From the NCBI GenBank assembly GCA_023412215.1, contig JAEYNX010000020.1, positions 1-64,000 of the forward strand: a stretch of 64,000 nucleotides of DNA, given 5' to 3'. The translations under genes were made by a program, and so were the position numbers. The first letter of the stretch is position 1, and each line of letters opens with the position of its first letter. Origin of the DNA: Bacillota bacterium. GTDB lineage: Bacteria; Bacillota; Clostridia; Oscillospirales; Ruminococcaceae. Below are positions 25,673 to 33,949 of the stretch, in pieces. Under the pieces are notes generated by a model that saw only the letters and a list, made by a program, of their open reading frames with translations, did not search any database and was not told where the DNA came from.

Positions 25673-26347
25673 ATGATAGGTGTATTCACTTATGATGTTC
25701 CGCATAGAAAAACTTGGGACACCCTCTGCTTATTAAAGGCGAAATATGGAAATCGAGAAGGGGGGATAGCGGTATTCGGAAATAGTTTTCACTATGAAAA
25801 AAAGTTTACGCCCTTAATTTCACACAGACCCATTCCATGTAATACCCTAACGCCCAAAGAAATATGTGATAGTTTTGGTTTTCAGTATTACGAGGGTTTT
25901 GATGATAGTGTTTTGCCGCCTAATTCAGTAATACTGATTTGTGGCGCTGGGATTTTATCTAATGATATTATCGAAAAATATAGAGTCATAAACTCACATC
26001 CCGGTTATTTACCTAATGTGCGTGGACTTGACGCACTAAAGTGGGCAATTTATGACGGTCAGCCAATCGGAGTAACAACTCATCAGCTTGGGGAGCATAT
26101 AGACGCAGGACTTATCATTGAGAGAAATTTATTACCCTTGTACTTCAATGATACATTTCATGCAGTAGCACAAAGACAATACGAAATGGAAGTCAATATG
26201 TTAGTGGGCGCGATAGACAAAATTGAATCAGCTACCGAGTTTGTTGAACCCCAGAACTACCAATTAAGGAAGCGGATGCCACACGAAATGGAAACAAGAG
26301 TGTTAAAGAGATTCAATGCTATCATTGAAAAAGTACCGATTGAATGA
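25673..26347 (+). CDS. Formyltransferase-family protein
   Basis: The 224-residue protein has the catalytic core of N10-formyltetrahydrofolate-dependent transferases: INSHPGYLPNVRGLDALKWA near residue 103 and GVTTHQLGEHIDAGLII near residue 130, giving the Asn, His and Asp of the family. It lacks the C-terminal domain of methionyl-tRNA formyltransferase. The N-terminal folate-binding region is poorly conserved. Sugar N-formyltransferases for surface glycans and phosphoribosylglycinamide formyltransferases share this core; which reaction applies is unclear. GGGGGATGAATTAAG precedes the ATG. The gene is more AT-rich than its surroundings and flanked by direct repeats, suggesting acquisition. Confidence 0.8.
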   Translation: MIGVFTYDVPHRKTWDTLCLLKAKYGNREGGIAVFGNSFHYEKKFTPLISHRPIPCNTLTPKEICDSFGFQYYEGFDDSVLPPNSVILICGAGILSNDIIEKYRVINSHPGYLPNVRGLDALKWAIYDGQPIGVTTHQLGEHIDAGLIIERNLLPLYFNDTFHAVAQRQYEMEVNMLVGAIDKIESATEFVEPQNYQLRKRMPHEMETRVLKRFNAIIEKVPIE

Positions 26348-26367
26348 GTAATCTACGAAAATCACGA

Positions 26368-26405
26368 AGCAGCGGCGCGTTATGGTGACGTTGCCGCCGC
26401 TTTTT
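26368..26405 (+). terminator. Intrinsic terminator of the formyltransferase gene
   Basis: AGCGGCG at 26371-26377 pairs with 26395-26401 and a run of five T follows at 26401-26405. It lies 20 bases after the stop codon. Confidence 0.7.
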
Positions 26406-26412
26406 AAGGGTT

Positions 26413-26451
26413 CTCTGTCAATAGTTGTGGTGCAGGAAAAGGAAAGAATGG
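26413..26451. repeat. 39-bp direct repeat, right copy
   Basis: Same orientation and 38 of 39 bases identical to 25378-25416. It starts eight bases after the terminator of the bracketed gene. Confidence 0.85.
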
Positions 26452-26479
26452 GAACTAGTAAAGCAGCTATGAAAGCGTT

Positions 26480-26516
26480 AAGCCGTCCGGGCACCGCCCG
26501 GGCGGCTTATTTTCTG
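26480..26516 (+). terminator. Strong GC-rich hairpin terminator
   Basis: A 13-bp stem joins 26480-26492 to 26496-26508 with one T-G pair and a 3-base loop, followed by ATTTTCTG. No gene ends right before it, so it may terminate read-through or a lost gene. Confidence 0.6.
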
Positions 26517-26660
26517 CTATATGGGTGCCACATGGCATTTGCAAACGGATAATTTCAATAGAAAAAGCTATTTCCGCCCTACAGTTATTGCCGAAAGAAA
26601 AGGCTAAATCCGTATACAAAATTGCATATTTAAGACCAAGATAATGGAATTAATTGAAGA

Positions 26661-26689
26661 TTGAGTATGCCCCAATTACCCCTTATACT
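26661..26689 (+). promoter_or_regulatory. Promoter of the first NPETG surface protein
   Basis: TTGAGT at 26661-26666 and TATACT at 26684-26689 have a 17-base spacer. The same two hexamers with the same spacing precede the paralogous gene at 28205-28233, which supports the call. Confidence 0.75.
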
Positions 26690-26741
26690 TAACTTGGCTC
26701 TGCTACATAAGGAGAGTAAAAAATAATAAGGGGAAGAACAG

Positions 26742-27932
26742 ATGAAAGCTCACAAACGGCTGCTGTCACTGCTGCTCACTGCCGTCCTGCTCACGGCCAC
26801 AATGGTATTTTCGGGAGGAAATGTCTACGCGAAGGCCGCGACGGTAACCACCGAGGCCGAATTCCTGCTCGCACTGGGAGACTCGTCCGTAGACACCATT
26901 ACCGTTACGGGGGACATCCAGTTACAGGATCAGACCGCCATTGACCGCGCCCTTACCATCAAGGGCAACGGCAAGATCATCACCGAGAATCTGATAGTAG
27001 GTACCTCCGGCAACCTGACGGTGACAGAATCCTTGAATATTGAGAGCGTAGACAACGCGATTTACATTGAGGGTGGCACATTGACCCTCTCGGGCAACGC
27101 AACGGTCAATGCCTCCGATGGCGTTGGGGTGGTTGCGCTTGATTTTGCAGGCAACCGGAGTGCTATTAACGTGCAAGGCGGTAGCGTATACGGTGGTCTC
27201 AACGCTATCTCGGCCTTCTATTCAGACATTAACGTAACCGGCGGCACTATTACTGGCACCAGTTGCGGGTTGGCACTGTTTAGCGAGACAAAAGCAAAGA
27301 TTACCGGCGGCACCGTTCACGCAACCGGCACATCATCGGAGGAAGCTGCGATTCTCTCTGATTCAAGCTACATCTATATCAGCGGCACTGCTGATATCAG
27401 TGCTAGCACGGCTCTGGCATCCAATTTAACCAGCATCACCATCGAAAGAACCCCTTCGCTCAAATTAAGCGGCTCGGTATACGGCGTGAAAGAGGATGGG
27501 GAGAACATCGCGACCTATCTCACCCAGCTGCCCAAGCCTGTTACCGCGCAGGCGGGGAAGACCCAGAGCTTCTCGATTGTGGGCGCGGATTCCGGCATAA
27601 AGTATAAGCTTTTAAACCCTCCTTCGGCACTCAAGGCCTCCATCTCCTCCAACAAGGTGACGCTTGCCCCCACCAAGGCGGGTAACTACACCTTAAATCT
27701 TTACTACGAACTGAACGAGGGCAGCTCCATCCGCCTTATTCTGCCCGTAACGGTTAACGCGGCGTCCGGCACCAGTTCAAGCGGCGGCACCAGTTCCAAC
27801 ACCGAGTCTCGCCCGGAGAACCCCGAGACCGGCGCGCTGCCCGTGCTGCCGATCCTTGCGTTCTTTGGTTTCGCGGCGCTTGCTGGCGTGGGTGCATTGG
27901 GCTATAGAGCCTATGCAAAACGCAGCCGGTAA
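26742..27932 (+). CDS. Secreted cell-wall-anchored beta-helix-like protein 1
   Basis: The 396-residue protein has a signal peptide (MKAHKRLLSLLLTAVLL..., ending near VYAKA at residue 32), a central region of about 200 residues with short repeating strands such as INVQGGSVYGG, INVTGGTITG and AKITGGTVHATG typical of a parallel beta-helix, an immunoglobulin-like segment (residues 265-340) and a C-terminal sorting signal: NPETGALP, a hydrophobic helix and a KRSR tail. NPxTG-type signals are used by sortases for wall anchoring. Ligand unknown. It is paralogous to the protein encoded at 28283, sharing both ends closely. Confidence 0.8.
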   Translation: MKAHKRLLSLLLTAVLLTATMVFSGGNVYAKAATVTTEAEFLLALGDSSVDTITVTGDIQLQDQTAIDRALTIKGNGKIITENLIVGTSGNLTVTESLNIESVDNAIYIEGGTLTLSGNATVNASDGVGVVALDFAGNRSAINVQGGSVYGGLNAISAFYSDINVTGGTITGTSCGLALFSETKAKITGGTVHATGTSSEEAAILSDSSYIYISGTADISASTALASNLTSITIERTPSLKLSGSVYGVKEDGENIATYLTQLPKPVTAQAGKTQSFSIVGADSGIKYKLLNPPSALKASISSNKVTLAPTKAGNYTLNLYYELNEGSSIRLILPVTVNAASGTSSSGGTSSNTESRPENPETGALPVLPILAFFGFAALAGVGALGYRAYAKRSR

Positions 27933-28000
27933 GCATCAGGCGCTTTGAATGAAGCCCTGCACTGATTTAGCGTATCCTTAAACAAAGCGCGCTTAGCGTA

Positions 28001-28039
28001 AGGCCCCGCACAGTCTTTTGGCTGTGCGGGGCCTGTTTT
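28001..28039 (+). terminator. Intrinsic terminator after surface protein 1
   Basis: AGGCCCCGCACAG at 28001-28013 pairs exactly with 28022-28034 and GTTTTA follows. A closely related hairpin follows the second paralog at 29543-29572, so the terminator was duplicated with the gene. Confidence 0.85.
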
Positions 28040-28204
28040 ATCCGGGGTGATTTGGGCGATGTCGGGGTCGCTTTTGGCAGATGGGCTATCCTGCCTGTAG
28101 ACATACCGGTTTTGGGGAGAAGGCTCATTTTATGCCTGAATCGCAGGTGATAAAAGCTTAATAAACTAGCAGGATACGCCCGAAATAATGGGATTAATTG
28201 AAGA

Positions 28205-28233
28205 TTGAGTATGTAAAATCGACGCATTATACT
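28205..28233 (+). promoter_or_regulatory. Promoter of the second NPETG surface protein
   Basis: TTGAGT at 28205-28210, a 17-base spacer and TATACT at 28228-28233. The bases around it (ATTAATTGAAGATTGAGTAT) repeat those upstream of the first paralog. Confidence 0.75.
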
Positions 28234-28282
28234 TGAATTGGCTCCATCGCAGGAGAGTAAAAAAATATAAGGGGATAAACAG

Positions 28283-29506
28283 ATGAAAGTTCACAAACGG
28301 ATGCTGTCGCTGCTGCTTACCGCTATCATGCTTACGGCAATGATGGCATTTGCAGGCGGGGATGTCTATGCAAAATCAGTGGTGGTAAAAAATGAAGCCG
28401 AGTTTCTTGCGGCGCTAAACAATTCAATGATTGATACGCTTACCATTAAAGGCGATTTTACTTTAAGCAAAACAGTATACATAACGCGCACAGTTACACT
28501 TTTAGGTACTGGTAAAATAACAATGAACGGCTTTAACTATTTATCCGTTGGTTCTTCACAGATAGAAGGCAATTTAACATTGGCAGACCAAATTTCTATT
28601 CAAGGCAATGATTGTTTAGTACACTTAGAAGATGGAACCTTTACCTTAACCGGCAAAGCATCTCTTATCTCTGGGGGAACCGCAGTTGAATCGTCTAACA
28701 GAACCAAGAATACATCAGTTAGGCTCATTGTCATTCAGGGCGGCAGTATTAATGCCGGCACCTTTGGCATCGTAGCCAGAGGATGTTCATTAGGAGTTTC
28801 AGGCGGTACTATAATTGCTGGTAGGGATGGTATCAATATTAATTATGATAGTTTCGCTACAATTACTGGAGGAGTCATACACAGTAGCAGTAATAATTAC
28901 TATGATGCCGGTGTAAGCTCATCCGGTAGATTAACGATATCCGACAACGCAAATATCAAAGGGCCCAAATCGGTTTTAATTTCTGGGAGTACTTATATTA
29001 TCAGCAGCAATACGCTTAAACTAAAAGGGCCAGTAAGTTTTCAAAATATATATGGCAGAATCGGAGATTATCTCAGTCAGCCACCGCTGCCTATTACCAT
29101 GAAAACGGGAAACCAATATAGCTTTTCAATTTCAGGTATCGATAAGAAAATTATCTACTCGCTAAGAAAACCTCCCTCTGAATTGAATGCATCAATAACT
29201 GGGGATACCGTCACTATTGCACCAAGTAAGGTGGGTACCTATCAATTACGGCTTGAAACAGATTATGTACACTCCCCCGAATCGACAGAACCGTATTACC
29301 TTAACCTCATTATTCCTGTAACAGTCACAGATACTGCAACTTCATCTAATTTACAAAACAATTCCAGTTCAACCATAACTTCACAAGCGCCAAACCCCGA
29401 GACCGGCGCGCTGCCCGCTCTGCCGATGTTCGCATTCCTTGGCTTCGCGGTGCTTGCCGCCGTGGGCGCAGCAGGTTATAAGGCGTACTCAAAACGCAGC
29501 CGGTAA
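28283..29506 (+). CDS. Secreted cell-wall-anchored beta-helix-like protein 2
   Basis: The 407-residue protein has the same plan as its upstream paralog: signal peptide MKVHKRMLSLLLTAIMLTAM, beta-helix-like strands (VIQGGSINAG, GVSGGTIIAG, ATITGGVIHS), an immunoglobulin-like segment and NPETGALPALP, membrane helix and KRSR tail. The two ends are nearly identical to paralog 1 while the middle has diverged and is clearly more AT-rich. This points to domain shuffling or gene conversion at conserved ends, a common way to vary surface antigens. Function and ligand are unknown. Confidence 0.8.
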   Translation: MKVHKRMLSLLLTAIMLTAMMAFAGGDVYAKSVVVKNEAEFLAALNNSMIDTLTIKGDFTLSKTVYITRTVTLLGTGKITMNGFNYLSVGSSQIEGNLTLADQISIQGNDCLVHLEDGTFTLTGKASLISGGTAVESSNRTKNTSVRLIVIQGGSINAGTFGIVARGCSLGVSGGTIIAGRDGININYDSFATITGGVIHSSSNNYYDAGVSSSGRLTISDNANIKGPKSVLISGSTYIISSNTLKLKGPVSFQNIYGRIGDYLSQPPLPITMKTGNQYSFSISGIDKKIIYSLRKPPSELNASITGDTVTIAPSKVGTYQLRLETDYVHSPESTEPYYLNLIIPVTVTDTATSSNLQNNSSSTITSQAPNPETGALPALPMFAFLGFAVLAAVGAAGYKAYSKRSR

Positions 29507-29542
29507 GCCAGAGACACATTGATAAGACGCGCTTAGCGCTGG

Positions 29543-29580
29543 GCCCCGCACAGTCTGCCGGCTGTGCGGGGCTTCTTGTA
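29543..29580 (+). terminator. Intrinsic terminator after surface protein 2
   Basis: GCCCCGCACAG at 29543-29553 pairs exactly with 29562-29572, followed by TTCTTGT. It is the duplicate of the hairpin at 28001-28034. Confidence 0.75.
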
Positions 29581-29701
29581 TTAAAAGCGGGGACGGCACA
29601 CTTAAACGCAGAACGGTGTCGTTACTGGGATTGCCGCCACTCACACATAAATCCTGCATGAATACAATATTCTAAGAGATTATATGAATAGAGGTATCAT
29701 C

Positions 29702-30517
29702 ATGGGCAGTTATGTGTCTGTACAACCCAATGTGAAGTATTATGTGGAGGATATCAACCCCACCGGCAGCAAGACCATCCTGTTTGTGCACGGCTGGCCG
29801 GGGAACCATAACCTGTTCGAGTACCAGTATGACGTACTGCCGAAGCTGGGGTACCGGTGCGTCGGGATCGACTACCGCGGGTTCGGCCAATCGGATAGGC
29901 CGTGGACGGGGTACGACTACAACCAGCTGGCGGATGACCTGCGGCGCGTGATTCTGACAATGCGGTTACATAACATCATCCTCCTCGGGCACTCCACGGG
30001 CGGCGCCATCGTTATCCGCTATATGGCGAGGCACAGCGGCTACGGGGTATCCAAGCTCGCGCTGTGCGCCGCCGCCGCGCCGAGCCTAATACAGCGGCCC
30101 TACTTCCCCTACGGGCAGCCGAAGCAGGTGGTGCTGAACATCATACAGGGCGTCAATACCGACCGCCCCAACGAGCTGCGTGAATTCGGCAAGATGATCT
30201 TCTACAACCCGGTGAGCGAGGCGCTGTCGGACTGGATCTTCCAGCTGGGGCTGCAGGCCGCCGGGTGGGCGACCGCGGCGGTCGCCAACACCTGGATGGG
30301 CGAGGAGGAGCTGTTTAACGACCTCGGAAAGATCAACGTGCCGACGGTGATCCTCCACGGGCTGAACGATCAGGTGTGCCTGTATCCGCTGGCCATCGCC
30401 CAGAAGGACGGCATCCGAAACGCCAAACTGGTGCCGTTTGAAAACTGCGGGCACTTCCTGTTTTACGACCAGCGCGAGAAGTTCAATCAGGAGCTGGTGG
30501 AGTTTATGGAGGAGTAA
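29702..30517 (+). CDS. Alpha/beta hydrolase
   Basis: The 271-residue protein has the hydrolase-fold landmarks: oxyanion-hole loop HGWPGNHN near residue 31, nucleophile elbow LGHSTGGA near residue 97, an acid in HGLNDQVCLYP near residue 220 and the catalytic histidine in NCGHFLFYD near residue 248. Members are esterases, haloperoxidase-like or C-C hydrolases; the substrate is not evident. The start at 29702 follows AGAGGT; an ATG at 29684 is in frame but less well placed. It is the first gene of the GC-rich half and stands alone. Confidence 0.88.
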   Translation: MGSYVSVQPNVKYYVEDINPTGSKTILFVHGWPGNHNLFEYQYDVLPKLGYRCVGIDYRGFGQSDRPWTGYDYNQLADDLRRVILTMRLHNIILLGHSTGGAIVIRYMARHSGYGVSKLALCAAAAPSLIQRPYFPYGQPKQVVLNIIQGVNTDRPNELREFGKMIFYNPVSEALSDWIFQLGLQAAGWATAAVANTWMGEEELFNDLGKINVPTVILHGLNDQVCLYPLAIAQKDGIRNAKLVPFENCGHFLFYDQREKFNQELVEFMEE

Positions 30518-30556
30518 AGCCCAACCTAGAAAACATCATTCACTTGATATACAGAC

Positions 30557-30592
30557 GCCCGCACATCCATGGAAATGTGCGGGCCTTCGTTT
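30557..30592 (+). terminator. Hairpin after the hydrolase gene
   Basis: GCCCGCACAT at 30557-30566 pairs exactly with 30575-30584 around an 8-base loop, followed by CTTCGTTTG. It lies 40 bases after the stop. Confidence 0.65.
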
Positions 30593-30612
30593 GCCCGAAA
30601 ATGGAAACGTAT

Positions 30613-30641
30613 TTGACAAGCCGTCCCGCGCAGGCTATGAT
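30613..30641 (+). promoter_or_regulatory. Near-consensus promoter of the ECF transporter operon
   Basis: A perfect TTGACA at 30613-30618, a 17-base spacer and TATGAT at 30636-30641 lie about 77 bases ahead of the EcfT start. The leader in between is too short for a classical vitamin riboswitch. Confidence 0.8.
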
Positions 30642-30717
30642 TAGTATACGTTATCCGCCGGTTGCCTTGCGGGGCGGGAGCGGTGGACATGCGATAAAAA
30701 AGAGGGGAGGCACCGCC

Positions 30718-31605
30718 ATGCGTGCGCTGGGCTTTGCGGCCTATCATCCGGTAACACAGCTGCTGTATTTTGCGGCGGTGCTCACCCTCTCGCTGCTTTC
30801 TATGGACCCCATCATCATTACAATGAGTATTGCAGCGGCAATTGCCGCCAACCTGTATTATGCAAACCGGCGGGAGCTGCGGCTCATGCTGCGGGTGGCG
30901 CTGCCGCTTTTTCTCTTCGTCACCCTCGCAAACCCCATCGTCAGCCATCGCGGGCGGGCGGTGCTTTTCACGCTGTTCGGGCAGGCGTTTACGCTGGAGG
31001 CGCTCTTGTACGGCGCGGTCTCCGGCCTGATGCTCGCGGCGGTGCTGCTGTGGTTTTGCGCGTTTTCGGCGGTGGTGAACAACGACCGGCTGCGCTATCT
31101 CTTCGGGCGGACGGCGCCCACGGCGGCGCTGGTGGTCACCATGACGCTCCGGCTCATCCCCCTTCTGCTGCGCCGCCAGAACGAGATTGACGAAACCTTG
31201 TCGCTCCTTTCCCCCAAGCAGGGGGCGCGGGGCCGCATCACCGCTGCCACCGCGAAGGCCAAACGCCTTTCGGGGGTGTACACCGTGCTGCTCGCCACCG
31301 CCCTGGAGGACTCTCTCGATACCGCGCGTTCGATGTCGGCCCGCGGCTACGGCGCCGCGCGGCGGACGCATTACGAGTGCCACCGCGTGAAGGCCCGGGA
31401 CATGGTTTTTCTGGCTTGCCTGACGATACTGTTTGCATTATCTATTACGATATATACTGTTTGTAATGTACGATTCGCCTTTTACCCCGTTATGACGCCC
31501 CTTACCCTCGCGGGTGCGCGGGGGCTTTACTACTTGCTGTTTGCCCTGCAGGCGCTGCTGCCCTTAGCCTGCGAGGGCTGGGAGGTTGTGCGTTGGAGAT
31601 CTTAA
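30718..31605 (+). CDS. ecfT: ECF transporter transmembrane component (EcfT)
   Basis: The 295-residue protein has about six membrane helices and the coupling-helix motif ARSMSARGYG near residue 208, with the Ala-Arg-Gly that docks on the ATPase. It couples ATP hydrolysis to the substrate-binding S component. GGGGAGGCACC precedes the ATG at 30718; an upstream in-frame ATG at 30544 lies inside the previous terminator. It overlaps the ATPase gene. Confidence 0.88.
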   Translation: MRALGFAAYHPVTQLLYFAAVLTLSLLSMDPIIITMSIAAAIAANLYYANRRELRLMLRVALPLFLFVTLANPIVSHRGRAVLFTLFGQAFTLEALLYGAVSGLMLAAVLLWFCAFSAVVNNDRLRYLFGRTAPTAALVVTMTLRLIPLLLRRQNEIDETLSLLSPKQGARGRITAATAKAKRLSGVYTVLLATALEDSLDTARSMSARGYGAARRTHYECHRVKARDMVFLACLTILFALSITIYTVCNVRFAFYPVMTPLTLAGARGLYYLLFALQALLPLACEGWEVVRWRS

Positions 31606-33278
31606 GCCTTGACCGTTTCAGCTACCGCTACCCGCGCGCCGCAAAGGACGCGGTAAGCGACATCACCCTCTCGGTAGACGAGGGGGATTTTGTGCTGCTG
31701 TGCGGGGCCTCGGGGTGCGGCAAATCCACCCTGCTTGAAAACCTCAAACCCGAGCTGCGCAAAAACGGCACACGCACGGGCGGGGTTTATTATAAGGGCA
31801 GGCCGGTAGAGGCGCTGACGCGTATGGAATCAGCCTGCGACATCGGGTTTGTGATGCAGGATGTCGAGGCGCAGCTGGTGGCCGACACCGTGCGCGCCGA
31901 GCTCAGCTTCGGGCTCGAGTCGCTCGGCTTCCCGGGTGAGGTTATCCGGCGGCGGGTGGCTGAGATGGCGAGCTTTTTCGGCATGGGCAGGCTGTTAAAC
32001 CGCACGGTTAACAGCCTTTCGGGTGGCGAAAAGCAGCTGGTAAGCCTCGCGGCGGTGCTGGCGCTCTCGCCGCGCCTGCTGCTCTTAGACGAACCGGCCT
32101 CGCAGCTCGACCCCGTGGCGGCGCGTGAACTGTTCTCGATGCTTGCGCGCATTAACGCCGAGCTGGGCATCACCGTTCTGATTGCCGAGCACCACACCGA
32201 AGAGTTGTTTGCCCTCTGCAGCAAGGTGTTGCTGCTACAGGACGGGCAGCTGCGCTTTTTCGGCGGCAGCCGCGAGGCGGCACAGTTTATTGCCGCGGAA
32301 ATGAATGAGAACGGCGCGCAGGGGGGAACGCTCTCCCGCGATACGGTACCCCCCGAGAATAGAGCGGGTACGGCCTTTGCGGCCCTGCTGCCCTCGGCGG
32401 CGAGGATTTTCCCCGATGAGGCGGAGATTCCCCTTTCGGTGCGCGAGGGGCGCAGCCTGTTTGAACAGAAAACAAGGGGGAAGGCGCGCCCCGCCCCGCG
32501 GCGTGTGCAGCCGCCCCAAACGCCGCCCGCCGTGGCGGTGAAGGGCCTATATTACAGCTACGGCGGCGCGCAGGCGCTGCTGTTTAAGGATTTGGCACTC
32601 ACGCTGTACCAAGGCGAGCTTTCGGCGGTGATGGGCGCCAACGGCGCGGGCAAAAGCACGCTGCTCAAGCTGCTTTGCGGGTTCTTAAAACCCCAGCGCG
32701 GCAGGGTGGAGCTGTTCGGGCAGCGCAACGCGCGCGAGGTGGCGATTGGCTACCTGCCGCAGAACCCACGGCTGCTCTTTATCGCCGACGCGGTGGAGGA
32801 CGACCTGCTGGCAACGGCTGCGGCCTTTGCGCTGCCGCAGCCCGAGGAGCGCATACAGTCCCTTGCAAGTGCATTGGGCATTGAGGGTATCCTGCGCGCG
32901 CACCCCTACGACATCAGCGCGGGGGAGCTGCAACGGGCGGCGCTCGCCAAGGTGCTGCTGGCGTCCCCGCGGCTGCTGCTGCTCGACGAGCCCACCAAGG
33001 CGCTCGACCCGCAGGCGAAGACGAAGCTGGCGTCCCTTTTGTGCGGCCTTGTGGGGCAGGGGGTGAGCGTAGTGCTGGCAAGCCACGACGTGGAGTTCTG
33101 CGCCCGGTACTGTGACCGCTGTGCGCTGCTGTTTGACGGGCAGGCGGCGAGCGTCGGCGCGCCCGCGCAGTTCTTCGGCGGCAACACCTTTTACACCACG
33201 GCGGCGGGGCGGATAGCCGCGGGCTTTTCGGCCGAGGCCGTCACCTGTGAGGAGGTGCGCGCGCTGTGGCGGGAGTAG
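31593..33278 (+). CDS. ECF transporter ATPase, fused A and A' domains
   Basis: The 561-residue protein joins two complete ATPase domains. Domain 1: GASGCGKST near residue 38, LSGGEKQL, LLLLDEPASQLD. Domain 2: GANGAGKST near residue 352, ISAGELQR, LLLLDEPTKALD. Normally EcfA and EcfA' are separate proteins that form a heterodimer. The linker between them (about residues 225-310) is rich in charged residues and proline. Translation starts at TTG (31593) behind GGGAGG, within the ecfT end. Signature 2 reads ISAGE instead of LSGGE. Confidence 0.9.
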   Translation: MEILSLDRFSYRYPRAAKDAVSDITLSVDEGDFVLLCGASGCGKSTLLENLKPELRKNGTRTGGVYYKGRPVEALTRMESACDIGFVMQDVEAQLVADTVRAELSFGLESLGFPGEVIRRRVAEMASFFGMGRLLNRTVNSLSGGEKQLVSLAAVLALSPRLLLLDEPASQLDPVAARELFSMLARINAELGITVLIAEHHTEELFALCSKVLLLQDGQLRFFGGSREAAQFIAAEMNENGAQGGTLSRDTVPPENRAGTAFAALLPSAARIFPDEAEIPLSVREGRSLFEQKTRGKARPAPRRVQPPQTPPAVAVKGLYYSYGGAQALLFKDLALTLYQGELSAVMGANGAGKSTLLKLLCGFLKPQRGRVELFGQRNAREVAIGYLPQNPRLLFIADAVEDDLLATAAAFALPQPEERIQSLASALGIEGILRAHPYDISAGELQRAALAKVLLASPRLLLLDEPTKALDPQAKTKLASLLCGLVGQGVSVVLASHDVEFCARYCDRCALLFDGQAASVGAPAQFFGGNTFYTTAAGRIAAGFSAEAVTCEEVRALWRE

Positions 33279-33949
33279 GGGCGCGCGCGCGGCGCGCATG
33301 GGCGTTTGCGGCAGCGGCGGTGGTGGTGATTGCCGGGGGAATATACACCCTTTTCCCGCAGGCGGTTTCGCCGCAGCTGCTGCCGCTCGCGGCGGTGCTG
33401 GTACTGGTCGTGCTCGGGTTTGTATATTACGAGAGCACCCGCCCCACCGCGAAGGAGGCCGCCGCCGTGGCGGTGCTCTCGGCGGTGGCGGTGGCGGGGC
33501 GGGTACTGTTTGCGCCGCTGCCCAACTTTAAGCCGGTGGGCGCGGTGGTGATCGTCGCGGGGGCGGTGTTCGGCGCTCCGGCGGGGTTTATGACGGGCGC
33601 CGTGAGCGCCTTGTGCTCCAACATGATGTTCGGGCAGGGCGCGTGGACGCCGTGGCAGATGCTCGGCTTCGGCGCGGTGGGCGCCCTTGCGGGGGTGCTC
33701 GGCAGGCGGGGGTTATTGCGCGGGCGGCTTCGGCTGTGCGTGTACGGCGCCGCGGCGGGCTACCTCTACGGCGTGATCGTCGACGCCTTTTACATCCTCG
33801 GGTACGTCGAGCCGAGCGTTCAGGCGCTGTGGGCGGCGGTGGCGGGCGGGGTGCTGTTTAACACCATCCACGCGGCGGCAAACGTCTTCTTTTTGTTCTG
33901 CTTCGGTGAGGCGTGGGTCAAAAAGCTTGCGCGCATCAAGGATAAATAG
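33266..33949 (+). CDS. ECF transporter substrate-binding (S) component
   Basis: The 227-residue membrane protein has six or so helices and the conserved stretch GRVLFAPLPNFKPVGAVVIV, then FGAPAGFMTGAVSALCSN and FGQGAWTPWQMLGFG. This block is typical of ECF S components found beside a dedicated T/A pair in Clostridia; some relatives take up cobalamin, but the ligand here is not proven. Translation starts at GTG (33266), overlapping the ATPase gene by 13 bases, with GGAGG ahead. The order T, A-A, S forms a complete group I-type importer. Confidence 0.82.
   Translation: MAGVGARARRAWAFAAAAVVVIAGGIYTLFPQAVSPQLLPLAAVLVLVVLGFVYYESTRPTAKEAAAVAVLSAVAVAGRVLFAPLPNFKPVGAVVIVAGAVFGAPAGFMTGAVSALCSNMMFGQGAWTPWQMLGFGAVGALAGVLGRRGLLRGRLRLCVYGAAAGYLYGVIVDAFYILGYVEPSVQALWAAVAGGVLFNTIHAAANVFFLFCFGEAWVKKLARIKDK

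Noticed and set aside
30642..30717. Leader of the ECF operon considered as a vitamin riboswitch
   Set aside because: Only about 75 bases lie between the promoter and the start, with no recognised aptamer motif.
30526..31383. 285-codon minus-strand frame opposite ecfT
   Set aside because: Arg/Glu/Gln-rich composition typical of an antisense shadow of a GC-rich gene; the plus strand encodes a clear EcfT.
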